From JBFAPK01 sp040676675 (lineage in GTDB: Bacteria > Actinomycetota > Actinomycetes > Mycobacteriales > Micromonosporaceae), in the NCBI RefSeq assembly GCF_040676675.1, contig NZ_JBFAPK010000044.1:1-64000 (forward strand): 64,000 bases of DNA. Direction: 5' to 3'. How positions within the stretch are numbered: the first letter of the stretch is position 1; every line of letters starts with the position of its first letter. The notes under the pieces were generated by a model. That model had not been told where the DNA came from, did no database searches, and saw only the letters and a program-made list of their open reading frames with translations. The translations under genes and the position numbers were made by a program. Shown piece by piece: positions 15,261 to 26,000 of the stretch.

Positions 15261-16148
15261 TCAGCCTCGCGCCGGCAGTGGAAAATCACGGTCCAGGGCG
15301 AGGTTGAGCTCCAGTACGTTCACCGCCGGCTCGCCCATGAAGCCGAGCGCCCGGCCGGCGGTGTACCGGTCGACCAGCCGCCGTACCGCCGCCGCGTCGG
15401 TGTGCCGCTCCCGGGCGACCCGGGCCAGCTGGAGATCGGCGTAGGCGGGGCTGATGTCCGGGTCGAGCCCGCTGGCGCTGGCGGTCACCGCGTCGGCCGG
15501 TACCGCCGGGTCGGCCGGCGCGTTGCCCCGGACCGGGGTGACCACCCCGGCCGAGAGGTCATCACCGATCCTGGCGCACTCGACCGGCACGCCGTCGAAG
15601 GTCGCCAGGAACGGGGTCGCCGGGCAGGCCTGGTTCAGGCTGACCGCGCGGGTGACGGGGCCGGTCAGGCCGTCCCGGTGGAAGACCGCGAGCACCGCGC
15701 CGACGCCGTCCGGGGTGCAGAACGGCCGGCTGCCGTCGACCCCCTCGCGTTCGCCGACTTCCTTGCTCCGCGAGCAGACCTGGGTGAGCAGGCTCTGGGT
15801 CGCGTCGTCCGGGTTCTCGGCGAGCGTGTCGACGACGCTCTCCGGGCCGAGGTTGCTGGCGGCGGTCGAGGTCGGGTCGTACCCGTCCCCGGCGGCCGAG
15901 GGTCGGCTCTGGAAGTACCCGGGCAGGGCGTTGCCGTCGGCGTCGGTGAAGGACTGGCCGATGAGCCGGCTGCCGACCACGGTGCCGTCGGCGGCGCGGA
16001 CCAGCGAGCCCTGGGCCCGGTCATGCAGGCCGGGTAGCTGCGCCACCGCCGTGATGACCAGCGGGTACGCCAGCCCGAGCGCCACGGTGGCGACCAGGAT
16101 GGCGCGGAACGCGGCGAGATGCTGGCTGAGCCAGTTGGGGAGTCGCAT
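15261..16148 (-). CDS. kdpC: KdpC, potassium-transporting ATPase subunit C
   Basis: A 295-residue subunit with one N-terminal membrane helix (AILVATVALGLAYPLVITAVAQL) and an outside domain with the family motifs GSRLIGQSF, YFQSRPSA, NLGPES, TASASGLDPDISPAYA and RVARER. It is longer than the usual ~190 residues because of an insert (about 105-185) with Cys residues, a feature of some actinobacterial KdpC proteins. ATG 16148 overlaps the kdpB stop by one base (TGATG), indicating coupling. KdpC stabilises the KdpA-KdpB complex and assists ATP binding. Confidence 0.95.
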   Translation of the reverse strand: MRLPNWLSQHLAAFRAILVATVALGLAYPLVITAVAQLPGLHDRAQGSLVRAADGTVVGSRLIGQSFTDADGNALPGYFQSRPSAAGDGYDPTSTAASNLGPESVVDTLAENPDDATQSLLTQVCSRSKEVGEREGVDGSRPFCTPDGVGAVLAVFHRDGLTGPVTRAVSLNQACPATPFLATFDGVPVECARIGDDLSAGVVTPVRGNAPADPAVPADAVTASASGLDPDISPAYADLQLARVARERHTDAAAVRRLVDRYTAGRALGFMGEPAVNVLELNLALDRDFPLPARG

Positions 16149-18349
16149 CAGGAGATCCCTGGGATGAACTGGATGACGAGGTCGATGATCTTGATACCGA
16201 TGAACGGGGCGACGATGCCGCCGAGCCCGTAGACCCACAGGTTGCGCCCCAGCAGGGCCGAGGCGCTGCTCGGCCGGTACCGCACGCCCCGCAGGGCGAG
16301 CGGGACCAGCGCGATGATGATGATCGCGTTGAAGATGACCGCCGCGAGGATCGCCGACTCCGGGCTGTGCAGCCGCATGATGTTCAGCGTGTCCAGGCTC
16401 GGGTACACCCCGGCGAACATCGCCGGGATGATCGCGAAGTACTTCGCGATGTCGTTGGCGATGGAGAACGTGGTCAACGCGCCCCGGGTGATCAGCAACT
16501 GCTTGCCGATCTCGACGATCTCAATCAGCTTCGTCGGGTCGGAGTCGAGGTCGACCATGTTGCCGGCCTCCTTGGCGGCCGTGGTGCCGGTGTTCATCGC
16601 CACCCCGACGTCGGCCTGGGCCAGCGCCGGCGCGTCGTTGGTACCGTCACCGGTCATCGCGACCAGCCGACCGCCCTCCTGCTCCCTCTTGATCAGGGCG
16701 AGCTTGTCCTCCGGGGTCGCCTCGGCGAGGAAGTCGTCCACCCCCGCCTCGTCGGCGATCGCCTTGGCGGTACGCGGGTTGTCGCCGGTGATCATCACGG
16801 TCCGGATGCCCATCCGGCGCATCTCGTCGAAGCGCTCGCGCATGCCGGACTTGACCACGTCCTTGAGGTGGATCACCCCGAGCGCGCGGGCCGGCCGACC
16901 GTCGACGCGCTCGGCGACGACCAGCGGGGTGCCGCCGCTGCCGCTGATCCCGTCGACGATGTCGCCGATCTGCTCGGTGGGGTGGCCGCCGTTGTCGCGT
17001 ACCCACTTCATCACCGCCGCCGCGGCGCCCTTGCGGATCTGCCGCAGCGAGCCCTCGCTGCCCTCGTCGACGGTGACCGTCTCCGGGCCGAGGTCGACGC
17101 CGCTCATCCGGGTCTGCGCGGTGAACGGTACGAAGGTGGCGTGCGGGATCAGGCCCGCCTCGCGCTCCCGCAGCCCGTACCGGTTCTTCGCGAGCACCAC
17201 GACCGAGCGCCCCTCGGGGGTCTCGTCGGCGAGGCTGGAGAGCTGGGCCGCGTCGGCCACCTCGGCCGCCTCGACCCCCTCGACCGGGACGAACTCGGCG
17301 GCCTGCCGGTTGCCGAGCGTGATCGTGCCGGTCTTGTCCAGCAGCAGGGTGTTCACGTCGCCGGCAGCCTCGACCGCCCGGCCGCTCATGGCGAGCACGT
17401 TGCGCTGCACCAGCCGGTCCATCCCGGCGATACCGATCGCGGAGAGTAGCGCGCCGATGGTGGTCGGGATGAGGCAGACCAGCAGCGAGACCAGCACGAT
17501 GCCGGTGACGCCGTCGCCGTTGATGGCGGCGGTGTCCGGCGCGGCGGCCTGGAAGTGCTTCGAGAAGATCGCCAGCGGCTGGAGCGTCACCACGGCCAGC
17601 AGGAAGATGATGGTCAGCGACGCGAGCAGGATGTTGAGGGCGATCTCGTTCGGCGTCTTCTGCCGGTTGGCGCCCTCGACCAGCGCGATCATCCGGTCGA
17701 TGAAGCTCTTGCCGGGCTGCTGGGTGATCCGTACGACGATGCGGTCGGAGAGGACCTTGGTGCCGCCGGTGACCGCGCTGCGGTCCCCGCCGGACTCCCG
17801 GATCACCGGTGCCGACTCGCCCGTGATGGCGGACTCGTCGACGCTCGCGATCCCCTCGACCACGTCGCCGTCACCCGGGATGAACTGGCCGGCCTCGACC
17901 ACGACGACGTCGCCCATCGCCAGCTCGGGGGCGGCGACGGCCTCCTCCCGGTACGCCCCGGGCCGGGCGCCGGGCGACCAGCCGACCAGCCGGGTGGCGA
18001 CGATGTCCTTGCGGGCCTGCCGCAGGGTGGCCGCCTGCGCCTTGCCGCGCCCCTCGGCGACGGCCTCGGCCAGGTTGGCGAAGAGCACGGTCAGCCAGAG
18101 CCAGACCGTGATGGCCCAGGCGAAGAAGGTCGGGTCGGCGACGGCCAGCACGGTGGTGAAGACCGCGCCGACCTCGACGATGAACATGACGGGGTTGCGC
18201 CAGAGCGTCCTCGGGTCCAGCTTGCGCAGCGCGTCGGGCAGCGAGCGGAGCATCTGTCCGGGGTCGAGCAGTCCGCCGCCGACCCGCCCGAGGGATCTGC
18301 CGCCGGCGGGCCCGCCGGAGGGGGCGGGTGCCAGGGGAGTAGCAGTCAT
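16148..18349 (-). CDS. kdpB: KdpB, P-type ATPase subunit
   Basis: A 733-residue catalytic subunit of the Kdp potassium pump. It carries the actuator loop TGES (176-179), the phosphorylation motif DKTGT (Asp 338) and the hinge TGDGTNDAPALAQADVG, with seven membrane helices spread as in other KdpB proteins. The N-terminal 30 residues are Pro/Gly-rich and variable. Start ATG 18349 follows GGAAAGAAG. The gap to kdpA is 38 bases, and the gene is coupled to kdpC. Confidence 0.97.
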   Translation of the reverse strand: MTATPLAPAPSGGPAGGRSLGRVGGGLLDPGQMLRSLPDALRKLDPRTLWRNPVMFIVEVGAVFTTVLAVADPTFFAWAITVWLWLTVLFANLAEAVAEGRGKAQAATLRQARKDIVATRLVGWSPGARPGAYREEAVAAPELAMGDVVVVEAGQFIPGDGDVVEGIASVDESAITGESAPVIRESGGDRSAVTGGTKVLSDRIVVRITQQPGKSFIDRMIALVEGANRQKTPNEIALNILLASLTIIFLLAVVTLQPLAIFSKHFQAAAPDTAAINGDGVTGIVLVSLLVCLIPTTIGALLSAIGIAGMDRLVQRNVLAMSGRAVEAAGDVNTLLLDKTGTITLGNRQAAEFVPVEGVEAAEVADAAQLSSLADETPEGRSVVVLAKNRYGLREREAGLIPHATFVPFTAQTRMSGVDLGPETVTVDEGSEGSLRQIRKGAAAAVMKWVRDNGGHPTEQIGDIVDGISGSGGTPLVVAERVDGRPARALGVIHLKDVVKSGMRERFDEMRRMGIRTVMITGDNPRTAKAIADEAGVDDFLAEATPEDKLALIKREQEGGRLVAMTGDGTNDAPALAQADVGVAMNTGTTAAKEAGNMVDLDSDPTKLIEIVEIGKQLLITRGALTTFSIANDIAKYFAIIPAMFAGVYPSLDTLNIMRLHSPESAILAAVIFNAIIIIALVPLALRGVRYRPSSASALLGRNLWVYGLGGIVAPFIGIKIIDLVIQFIPGIS

Positions 18350-18387
18350 TTCTTCTTTCCTCAGATCTTGTTTCCGCAGCGGTGCTC

Positions 18388-20043
18388 TCACAGGCCCTCG
18401 GCCAGCGGGCCGAGGGCGAGCGACGGCAGGAAGCTGAGCGCGACGAGGATCAGGACCACGCCGACGACCATGCCCACGAAGAGCGGCTTGTGGGTCGGCA
18501 GCGTCCCGTCGGTGGCGGGTACGGGTTTCTGCCGGGCCAGCGAACCGGCCAGGCCGAGCACGAAGATGATCGGCAGGAACCGGCCGAAGAGCATGGCCAG
18601 GCCGAGCGCCGTGTCCCACCAGGGGGTGTTCACGGTGATGCCGGCGAAGGCCGAGCCGTTGTTGTTGCTGGCCGAGGTGAACGCGTAGAGCACCTCGGAG
18701 AGCCCGTGCGGCCCGACGTTGAGCGCCGTGGAGTTGTTGCCGGTGGCGAAGGCGGCGGCGGTACCGATCAGGACGAGCGCCGGAGTGATCAGGAAGTAGA
18801 TCGAGGCGAACTTGATCTCCCGAGCGCCGATCTTCTTGCCCAGGAACTCCGGCGTCCGGCCGACCATCAGGCCGGCGACGAAGACCGTGATCACGGCGAT
18901 GATCAGGATGCCGTAGAGGCCGGAGCCGACACCGCCGGGGGCGATCTCGCCGAGCTTCATGTCGAGCATCGTGATCATGCCGCCGAGCGCGGTGTACGAG
19001 TCGTGGAACGAGTTCACCGCGCCGGTCGAGGTCAACGTCGTGGCCGAGGCGAAGGTGGCCGAGTTCGACACGCCGAACCGGACGTCCTTGCCCTCTATCG
19101 CCGCGCCCACGGCCTGCGGCACCGTACCGTGGCCGGACAGCTCGAAGACGTTGATCAGCGCGATGCTGCCGATGGCGAGGATCGCCATCACCGCCGCGAT
19201 CGCGTACCCCTGCCGGTTCTGGCCGACCATCCGGCCGAAGACCCGCGGCAGGCTGAACGGGATCAGCAGGATCAGGAAGATCTCGAACAGGTTGGTCCAG
19301 GTGGTGGGGTTCTCGAACGGGTGCGCGCTGTTGACGTTGTAGAAGCCGCCGCCGTTGGTGCCCAGTTCCTTGATCACTTCCTGGCTGGCGACCGGACCGC
19401 CCGTGAGGTGCTGGGTCGCGCCCGCCACCGTCGCCGCGTCGGTACCGCCGGAGAGGTTCTGCACGGCGCCGCCGGCGATCAGCACGATCGCGCCGACCAC
19501 CGCGACGGGGAGCAGGATCCGGATCGTGATCCGGGTCAGGTCCACCCAGAAGTTGCCCAGCCGCTCGCTGCGGCTGCCGGCGAAGCCGCGTACCAGGGCG
19601 ACCGCGACCGCGATGCCCACCGCGGCGGAGACGAAGTTCTGCACCGCCAGGCCGGCCATCTGCACCAGATGGCCCAGGGTCGACTCACCTGAGTACGCCT
19701 GCCAGTTGGTGTTCGTGACGAACGAGACCGCCGTGTTCCAGGCGACGTGGGTGGTGACCGGGTCGAAGCCGAGCGAGAGCCAGAGCTTGTCCTGCAGCCG
19801 CAGGAACGCGTACAGGAACAGCACCGAGATCAGCGAGAAGGCCAGGACGCCGCGGGCGTACCCGCCCCAGGTCTGCCCGCCGGCCGGGTCGACGCCGATC
19901 AGCCGGTAGATCCCCCGCTCGACCCGGCTGTGCCGGGTACCGGAGACCACCCGGTACAGGTAGTCGCCGAAGGGCCGGTAGGCCGCCACGACCAGGGCGA
20001 CCAGCACCACTATGAAGATCACGCCCGCGGTTGTCGTACTCAT
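18388..20043 (-). CDS. kdpA: KdpA, potassium-translocating subunit
   Basis: A 551-residue polytopic protein that selects and translocates potassium. Family motifs seen include TNTNWQAYSGE and NNNGSAFAG, the modified selectivity-filter loops of the K-channel-like repeats, and the C-terminal LPTHKPLF. Its ATG starts on the base next to the kdpF stop (no gap), so translation is almost certainly coupled. Confidence 0.97.
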   Translation of the reverse strand: MSTTTAGVIFIVVLVALVVAAYRPFGDYLYRVVSGTRHSRVERGIYRLIGVDPAGGQTWGGYARGVLAFSLISVLFLYAFLRLQDKLWLSLGFDPVTTHVAWNTAVSFVTNTNWQAYSGESTLGHLVQMAGLAVQNFVSAAVGIAVAVALVRGFAGSRSERLGNFWVDLTRITIRILLPVAVVGAIVLIAGGAVQNLSGGTDAATVAGATQHLTGGPVASQEVIKELGTNGGGFYNVNSAHPFENPTTWTNLFEIFLILLIPFSLPRVFGRMVGQNRQGYAIAAVMAILAIGSIALINVFELSGHGTVPQAVGAAIEGKDVRFGVSNSATFASATTLTSTGAVNSFHDSYTALGGMITMLDMKLGEIAPGGVGSGLYGILIIAVITVFVAGLMVGRTPEFLGKKIGAREIKFASIYFLITPALVLIGTAAAFATGNNSTALNVGPHGLSEVLYAFTSASNNNGSAFAGITVNTPWWDTALGLAMLFGRFLPIIFVLGLAGSLARQKPVPATDGTLPTHKPLFVGMVVGVVLILVALSFLPSLALGPLAEGL

Positions 20044-20133
20044 CTAGAAACGCTCCGGGAACAGCAGGGCGGCGACCAGGAAGACGGCCAGGACGGCCGC
20101 CACGATCAGGCCGACCAGGTTGACCACGTTCAC
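20044..20133 (-). CDS. kdpF: KdpF small membrane subunit
   Basis: A 29-residue single-helix protein (start VNVVNLVGLIVAAVLAVF, end FPERF), matching the KdpF pattern with its C-terminal FPE[RK]F. GTG 20133 overlaps the stop of the preceding 27-residue ORF (GTGA), and the stop abuts kdpA. KdpF stabilises the Kdp complex in the membrane. Confidence 0.88.
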   Translation of the reverse strand: MNVVNLVGLIVAAVLAVFLVAALLFPERF

Positions 20134-20213
20134 AGCCGTTCCACCGCCCGGACGAGCAGTGCCATGGCCGCGAACAGTCCCACTGTCAGCAGCACGAACA
20201 GGACGTCGATCAC
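20130..20213 (-). CDS. 27-residue membrane peptide preceding kdpF
   Basis: Begins with GTG 20213 behind a strong ribosome site (GAGGAG, 20222-20227) and encodes one hydrophobic helix ending in RAVERL (VIDVLFVLLTVGLFAAMALL then VRAVERL). It overlaps kdpF by 4 bases. As first gene of the operon it may be an extra small subunit or only a translational primer for kdpF. Not part of the classical KdpFABC complex. Confidence 0.7.
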   Translation of the reverse strand: MIDVLFVLLTVGLFAAMALLVRAVERL

Positions 20214-20339
20214 CGAACGTCTCCTCGAAGTCGGAAGGGGCGACAGCAGCGGCCGGCTGGCGGCCACGGATTCATGGAAGCGCGCCCGACCTGTGGCGGT
20301 GACGTGTTCTGACGTTCTCGCTACGCCCGTGGCCGGCTT

Positions 20340-20357
20340 CTTGACGCCCCCTTGACG
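20340..20357 (-). promoter_or_regulatory. 11-bp-spaced direct repeat, candidate KdpE site
   Basis: CTTGACG occurs at 20340-20346 and again at 20351-20357 (on the kdp strand CGTCAAGNNNNCGTCAAG). OmpR-type regulators bind tandem half-sites one helical turn apart, and this pair is about 127 bases upstream of the first kdp ORF, in the gap shared with the divergent permease. Assignment to KdpE is inferred. Confidence 0.5.
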
Positions 20358-20523
20358 GGGATCCAGATGGACGCGCGCTCCGGCGCAGTGGCCCGCGTCA
20401 CGGAGGCGCGGAGCGCGCCCCGGGGTACCGGGGGCGTAGCTTGGTGCGGCTGTGATCAGGCCGGTCCGCGGCGTCCCGCCGTCGGGACGGGCGAGTTCGG
20501 CGGTGCCACCGGGGAGAGGATCG

Positions 20524-22503
<1,980 letters not shown>

Positions 22504-22554
22504 CCGGCCTGACCGCCGGGTCGCCCCGCCGTCCGGGTGATCCGGCGGCGGGGC

Positions 22555-22585
22555 TTGACTTCGAGCGTACTCGAACTGAGAGGCT
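22555..22585 (+). promoter_or_regulatory. MerR-type promoter/operator
   Basis: TTGACT (22555-22560), a 19-base spacer and a weak -10 GAGGCT (22580-22585). Dyad TTCGAG-CGTA-CTCGAA (22560-22575) fills the spacer. The long spacer with a central dyad is the hallmark of promoters activated by MerR-family proteins. No merR gene is in the window. Confidence 0.6.
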
Positions 22586-22592
22586 GAGCCGG

Positions 22593-22709
22593 ATGCGCTG
22601 CAACCGGTGCGCGCCGGCCGGCGCCAGGCTGCCATCGGGTGCACGCCGTACCCGGAGCGGCGCCGCGACCGCCCGGAACCGCGCGCCGCGACGGAGGGAA
22701 CGGCTGTGA
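22593..22709 (+). CDS. 38-residue leader ORF
   Basis: ATG 22593 lies just after the MerR-type promoter, with GAGAGG upstream. It encodes a very basic peptide with two early cysteines (start MRCNRCAPAGARLP) and ends with TGA overlapping the GTG start of the oxidoreductase gene (GTGA). It may be a coupling leader or only a chance frame; no homology is recognised. Confidence 0.4.
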   Translation: MRCNRCAPAGARLPSGARRTRSGAATARNRAPRRRERL

Positions 22710-23575
22710 AACTGGGCCTGCACTACTGGAACTACACCACCCCGCGCGAGCCGGAGCTGATCGCCCCGACACTCGCCCGGACGGCGCAGATCGCCGAGGA
22801 GGCCGGCGTCGCGTCCTTCACGGTCATGGACCACTTCTTCCAGATGGACGCGGTGGCGAAGGCCGAGGAGCCGATGCTGGAGGCGTACACCACGCTCGGG
22901 TACGTGGCCGCCCGGACCGAGCGGATGACGCTCGGCGTGCTGGTCACCGGCGTGATGTACCGGTACCCGGGGCTGCTGGCCAAGACCGTCACCACCCTGG
23001 ACGTCCTCTCCGGCGGCCGGGCCCGGTTGGGCCTCGGCGCCTCCTGGTACGAGCGGGAGCAGCGCGGTCTCGGCGTCCCCGTGGTGCCGGTGGGCGAGCG
23101 GTTCGAGCGGCTGGAGGAGACGCTCCAGATCTGCCTGCAGATGTGGAGCGACGACAACGGCCCCTACCGGGGCAAGCACTACCAGTTGGAGGAGACCCTC
23201 TGCGTACCGGCGCCGCTGCGCCGGCCCCGCCCGCCCATCATGATCGGCGGGGGCGGGGAGAAGAAGACGCTGCTGATGGTCGCCCGGTACGCGGACTCGT
23301 GCAACGTCTTCGACATCGGCGTGGCCGAGGTGGGCCACAAGTTCGACGTGCTCCGGGCGCACTGCGAGGCCGAGGGGCGCGACTACGACAGCATCGAGAA
23401 GACCGTCGGGATGCGCCAGCCGGCCCTGGCCGACGTGGACGCCTTCCTCGCCAGCGTGCGCGCGTACGCCGCGCTCGGGGTGACCGAGATCCAGGTGATG
23501 GCGGACCGGCACCCGGTCGAGTTCATCGAGCAGATCGCCGAGCGGGTGCTCCCGGGGCTCGCCGAGATCGGCTGA
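22706..23575 (+). CDS. LLM-class F420-dependent oxidoreductase
   Basis: A 289-residue luciferase-like enzyme of the F420-dependent group. It starts on strand 1 (VKLGLHYWNYT), with FTVMDHFFQM, TLGVLVTGVMYRYPGLLAK, RARLGLGASWYEREQ and PIMIGGGGEKKTL, the last being the cofactor-phosphate loop. GTG 22706 has GGAGGGA 6 bases upstream. Likely cytosolic hydride transfer with reduced F420; substrate unknown. Transcription is probably driven from the MerR-type promoter about 120 bases upstream, so the enzyme may belong to a stress or drug response. Confidence 0.87.
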   Translation: MKLGLHYWNYTTPREPELIAPTLARTAQIAEEAGVASFTVMDHFFQMDAVAKAEEPMLEAYTTLGYVAARTERMTLGVLVTGVMYRYPGLLAKTVTTLDVLSGGRARLGLGASWYEREQRGLGVPVVPVGERFERLEETLQICLQMWSDDNGPYRGKHYQLEETLCVPAPLRRPRPPIMIGGGGEKKTLLMVARYADSCNVFDIGVAEVGHKFDVLRAHCEAEGRDYDSIEKTVGMRQPALADVDAFLASVRAYAALGVTEIQVMADRHPVEFIEQIAERVLPGLAEIG

Positions 23576-23619
23576 CGGATCGGGCCGTCGGGTGACCCTG
23601 GCCGGCGTTGGGCGATCGC

Positions 23620-24507
23620 CTAGGCCGACTGCCCGGCCAGTTCGCGGACCACCTGGGCGAAGCCGCGCACCAGCGGACTGTCGGCGCCGGCCGGCCAGGC
23701 GAGCGCGACCCGCAACGGCGCCACGTCGGTCAGCGGTACCCAGGCGAGGTCGGGACGGGCGTAGTACCGCGCCATGCTCTCGGGTGCGAAGCAGATCGCC
23801 GTACCCTCGGCCACCTGCTCCAGCATCTCCTCGACGTTGTCGTTGGTCGGCCCCCAGCGCGGGCTGGACCCGTCCGGGCGGGGATTCACCGCCCACCAGT
23901 CCACCCACTCGCGGGGCGCCCGCTCGGTCCAGAGCAGCGGCTCGTCGTTGGTCTCCAGGATCGACACGCCGTCGCGGCCGGCCAGCCGGTGCCCGCGGGG
24001 CAGGCCGACGACCCGGCCCTCGGCGTGCACCACCTCGACGTGCATCCCGGCGAGATCGGCGGGGAGCCAGACGAACGCGACGTCGACCCGGCCGTCGCGC
24101 AGCGCGGCGGCCTCCTCGCCCCAGTCGAACCGCTTGGGCTCCACCCGTACCTGCGGGTAGCGGCGGGCGAACTCGGCCCGGGAACGGGTGGTCAGCTCGC
24201 CCGCGCCGCTCGCCTCGAAGCCCACCCGCAGCACGCCGGTCTGCCCGCGCCGGTGCCGCTGCGCGGCGGCCGTGACGCGTTCGACCTGCCGCAGCGTGCG
24301 GCGCGCCTCCGCGATCACGTCGCGGCCGGCGGCGGTCGGGGTCACGCCACCGGCGTGCCGGTCGAACAGCCGCACGCCGAGTTCGGCCTCCAGGTTGCGC
24401 AGGGCGTACGAGAGGGCGGGCTGGCTGACGTAGAGCCCCTGGGCGGCCCGGCCCAGGTTCCCCGCCTCGTCGATCGCCACGAGGTAGCGCAGCTGGCGCA
24501 GCTCCAT
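23620..24507 (-). CDS. LysR-family transcriptional regulator
   Basis: A 295-residue regulator. The N-terminal winged helix (MELRQLRYLVAIDEAGNLGRAAQGLYVSQPALS, here cited in part) is a typical LysR HTH, followed by a linker helix and a co-inducer domain with two alpha/beta lobes (GVLRVGFEASGAG, VDVAFVWLP, TAICFAPESMA). ATG 24507 gives the standard start MELRQL; the frame is open further upstream without a ribosome site. It is divergent from a short-chain dehydrogenase gene 130 bases away, and a T-N11-A dyad lies 9 bases beyond its start. It probably regulates itself and the dehydrogenase. Confidence 0.92.
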   Translation of the reverse strand: MELRQLRYLVAIDEAGNLGRAAQGLYVSQPALSYALRNLEAELGVRLFDRHAGGVTPTAAGRDVIAEARRTLRQVERVTAAAQRHRRGQTGVLRVGFEASGAGELTTRSRAEFARRYPQVRVEPKRFDWGEEAAALRDGRVDVAFVWLPADLAGMHVEVVHAEGRVVGLPRGHRLAGRDGVSILETNDEPLLWTERAPREWVDWWAVNPRPDGSSPRWGPTNDNVEEMLEQVAEGTAICFAPESMARYYARPDLAWVPLTDVAPLRVALAWPAGADSPLVRGFAQVVRELAGQSA

Positions 24508-24515
24508 GCCGGCAT

Positions 24516-24532
24516 CATAAATCCCGCTTATG
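24516..24532. promoter_or_regulatory. LysR-type box
   Basis: CATAA-ATCCCGC-TTATG, a perfect 5-bp inverted repeat with the T-N11-A pattern, lies in the gap between the divergent lysR and dehydrogenase genes, close to the lysR start. It is an AT island in GC-rich DNA and the best candidate for LysR binding. Confidence 0.6.
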
Positions 24533-24637
24533 GCTCGAACGATCTTCTGTCTTGGACCCGCCGGGGCGCCGCTGGCCACACTTTGAGCAGCTCAGCCGCT
24601 CGTCCAGCGGCTGCGACCCGCGACACCGGAGGCCCAG

Positions 24638-25510
24638 ATGTCCACCGACACCCCGTCCACCCGCCGCCCGACCGGTCGGGTCTGGCTGATCACCGGCGCC
24701 TCCTCCGGCTTCGGCCGCGCGATCACCGAGGCGGCGCTGCGCGCCGGCGACACCGTGGTGGCGACCGCCCGCCGCCCGGAGACGCTGAAGGACCTCGTGG
24801 CGGCGTACCCCGACCGGGCCAGCGCCGTCGAGCTGGACGTCACCGACCCGGGCCGGATCGCCGCCGTCGTCGCCCAGGTGATGCTCTGGTACGGCCGGAT
24901 CGACGTACTGGTCAACAACGCCGGCCGGGGCCTGGTCGGCGCGGTCGAGGAGACCACCGACCGGGAACTGCGGGATCTCATGGAACTGCACTTCTTCGGC
25001 CCGGCCGCGCTCACCCGGGCCGTGCTGCCGCACATGCGCGGCCAGGGTTCCGGCGCCGTCGTCCAGCTCAGCAGCATGGGCGGCCGGCTCTCCTTCGCCG
25101 GGGTCTCGGCGTACTCGGCCACCAAGTTCGCCCTCGAAGGGTTCTCCGAGGCGCTCGCCGCCGAGGTCGCGCCGTTCGGGATCAAGGTGCTGATCGTCGA
25201 GCCGGGGGCGTTCCGTACCGGCTTCAACGGCGCCGGCGCCCTGCTGCGCTCCCCGGCCCTCGACGCGTACGCCGACAGCGTCGGCGCGGTGGCCGCGAAC
25301 CTGACGGCCGACGACGGCCGCCAGCCCGGCGACCCGGCGCGGGCGGCCGAGGCGATCCTCGCCGCGCTCGACGCCGACCCGACCCCGCTGCGCCTGCCGC
25401 TGGGCAACGACGCCGCCGACGCGATCTCGGCGAGCCTCGACCGGGCCCGCGCCGAGTTCCTGGCCTGGGAGCCGGCCGCCCGCGACGTGGACTTCACCGC
25501 CGCCGGCTGA
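24638..25510 (+). CDS. Short-chain dehydrogenase/reductase
   Basis: A 290-residue classical SDR. It has the nucleotide motif TGASSGFG (19-26), NNAG (93-96), a catalytic Ser in VVQLSSMGG (about 145) and YSATK (Tyr 159, Lys 163). The Arg-rich ATARR after strand 2 suggests NADP(H). It uses GTGFN-type substrate loops seen in oxidoreductases acting on ketones or aldehydes; the substrate is unknown. Its partner is the divergent LysR regulator. A strong hairpin follows at 25524-25557. Confidence 0.9.
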   Translation: MSTDTPSTRRPTGRVWLITGASSGFGRAITEAALRAGDTVVATARRPETLKDLVAAYPDRASAVELDVTDPGRIAAVVAQVMLWYGRIDVLVNNAGRGLVGAVEETTDRELRDLMELHFFGPAALTRAVLPHMRGQGSGAVVQLSSMGGRLSFAGVSAYSATKFALEGFSEALAAEVAPFGIKVLIVEPGAFRTGFNGAGALLRSPALDAYADSVGAVAANLTADDGRQPGDPARAAEAILAALDADPTPLRLPLGNDAADAISASLDRARAEFLAWEPAARDVDFTAAG

Positions 25511-25523
25511 GCGGACGGACCCC

Positions 25524-25557
25524 GGTGGGTACGCCGGACCCTGCCGGCGTACCCACC
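25524..25557. terminator. Bidirectional terminator hairpin
   Basis: GGTGGGTACGCCGG and CCGGCGTACCCACC form a perfect 14-bp stem with a 6-base loop between the 3' ends of two convergent genes. There is no T-tract, as is usual in this group. Confidence 0.85.
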
Positions 25558-25565
25558 GTTCCCGG

Positions 25566-25979
25566 TCAGAGGAACTTGTGCGACGCGTTGTTGTTGGCGG
25601 TCACCGTGAGGTTCGCCGAGGTGTAGGGCCGGATGTCCTCGTAGCGGCCGCCGTAGTAGCTGTTGACGTAGACGCGGACGGTCCGGGAGCTGAGGTTCAG
25701 CGCCGAGGCGGCGTTGTTCTTCATGCACTGGTACTGGCCGTCGTCCGGGGACTTGAACTCGTAGCAGCCCGGCTGGGTGCTGCCGTAGTTGTCGATCGAC
25801 GTGGTGAAGTCCGAAATCGACCCCTCGACGCCGTAGCCCCAGTAGAAGCAGATCTCCCCGCCCTCGCACACGCCGTTCCGGGTGGCGGCGGACGCGACCG
25901 TCGGGGTGACCCCGACCAGGGCCGCGGCTCCCGCCACCGCCACGAGCGCGTGCGTGATCGTTTTCCTGAAGGTGAACAC
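25566..25979 (-). CDS. Secreted peptidase inhibitor I36-like protein
   Basis: A 137-residue exported protein. It has a basic start, a hydrophobic core and a likely signal cleavage after ASA (about residue 32). The mature part begins NGVCEGGEICFYW and holds four Cys (38, 44, 72, 85), the pattern of the small beta/gamma-crystallin-like metalloprotease inhibitors of Streptomyces (family I36). The C-terminal half (VRVYVNSYYGGRYEDIRPY) fits the second repeat. Inhibition has not been shown for most members, so the function is tentative. It is 21 bases downstream of another secreted-protein gene on the same strand and may share its transcript. Confidence 0.75.
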   Translation of the reverse strand: MFTFRKTITHALVAVAGAAALVGVTPTVASAATRNGVCEGGEICFYWGYGVEGSISDFTTSIDNYGSTQPGCYEFKSPDDGQYQCMKNNAASALNLSSRTVRVYVNSYYGGRYEDIRPYTSANLTVTANNNASHKFL

Positions 25980-26000
25980 GTTCCCGTCCTCCCGTCCCGC

